From assembly GCA_017302775.1 (NCBI GenBank), contig JAFLDC010000101.1:1-8166 (forward strand): 8,166 nt of DNA. The letters are read 5' to 3'. The DNA is from Sphingomonadales bacterium (GTDB lineage: Bacteria; Pseudomonadota; Alphaproteobacteria; Sphingomonadales; Sphingomonadaceae). Positions 7,918-8,166 of the stretch are shown here, in pieces. Position numbers and translations under genes: made by a program. The notes under the pieces are model-generated. The model was given only the letters and a program-made list of their open reading frames with translations. It made no database searches and was not told the DNA's origin. The number at the start of each line of letters is the position of its first letter. The first letter of the stretch is position 1.

Positions 7918-8166
7918 TCAACCCAGTGCAACAGCCAACAGGGGATCGAGCAATAGATGTGCTGTGCCGTGTCCGATGAACGCGCTGGCAAACCCGTGCC
8001 GCCAATAGAGCCATCCCCACACACAGCCCACAGCCCAGTACCGTAAGATTCCCCACGGCGGCGTTGCCCAGGCAAGCGACCCAATGTTGCAAAACTGCGA
8101 AACCACGATGGCAGCAGTGATCCATGCCGGTCCCGCTGACTTTCCCCATACAGCGGGTAACGCCAC
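7918..8166 (-). CDS. C-terminal part of a membrane protein, probably CPBP-type intramembrane protease
   Basis: Only the last 82 codons are inside the window; the gene continues past the right edge, so the GTG at 8166 should not be taken as its start. Hydrophobic segments lie at about residues 15-33 and 41-56, with a third at 60-82. The segment GCVWGWLYWRHGFASAFIGHGTAHLLLD resembles the end of CPBP (CAAX protease and bacteriocin-processing, Abi) proteins: a glycine-rich helix, Tyr-x-Arg-x-Gly turn, then a membrane helix with metal- or catalysis-related histidines (H66, H70, D74 of the visible part). Where the family's second motif FxxxH would be expected, the sequence reads FCNIG, so the histidine may be missing or my alignment may be off. 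The EExxxR motif would be outside the window. It is the gene preceding the Rrf2 regulator on the same strand, without obvious functional link. Confidence 0.7.
   Translation of the reverse strand: MALPAVWGKSAGPAWITAAIVVSQFCNIGSLAWATPPWGILRYWAVGCVWGWLYWRHGFASAFIGHGTAHLLLDPLLAVALG

Noticed and set aside
7926..7938. Tandem CAACAG repeat near the end of the membrane-protein gene
   Set aside because: Only two six-base copies inside coding sequence; no sign of a CRISPR, microsatellite or binding array.

Overview
The window looks like a chromosomal segment of a GC-rich alphaproteobacterium, most likely of the order Sphingomonadales. The evidence is the style of the RecN and LigA sequences, a large sphingomonad-type TonB-dependent receptor, and a copy of the alphaproteobacterial SOS operator GTTC-N7-GTTC directly upstream of recN. 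This placement is my recognition of protein style and has not been tested by a search. One gene, at the left edge, reads rightwards. Everything else reads leftwards (minus strand).

Layout from left to right: (1) a small secreted protein of unknown function (49-477, +), with lower GC than its neighbours; (2) a convergent intergenic gap with a small hairpin followed by a U-tract, serving the minus strand; (3) a DNA-repair block read leftwards: recN (SMC-like repair ATPase), a probable 40-codon small ORF overlapping both neighbours, and ligA (NAD-dependent DNA ligase); (4) a 140-164 bp gap with two hairpins and, abutting recN, the SOS box; (5) a second leftward block: a TonB-dependent outer-membrane receptor, a 58-residue YezD/DUF2292 protein and an Rrf2-family regulator with four clustered cysteines and its own near-consensus promoter; (6) the C-terminal end of a multi-spanning membrane protein, probably CPBP-type, cut by the right edge.

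How the genes may work together: recN and ligA form a repair unit. The SOS box implies LexA control of recN, and close spacing through the small ORF suggests ligA is co-transcribed. The Rrf2-YezD-receptor block looks like a nutrient-stress uptake module. The receptor has no methionine after its start region over about 800 residues and only four cysteines. YezD has no cysteine and only its initiator methionine. Together with an Rrf2-type regulator and a YezD protein, which I associate with sulfur metabolism, this points to a sulfur-starvation module importing an unknown organosulfur compound. The methionine and cysteine counts are read directly; the sulfur role is inference.

No rRNA, tRNA, CRISPR array, insertion sequence or phage gene was seen, and no gene-free stretch exceeds 300 bases.
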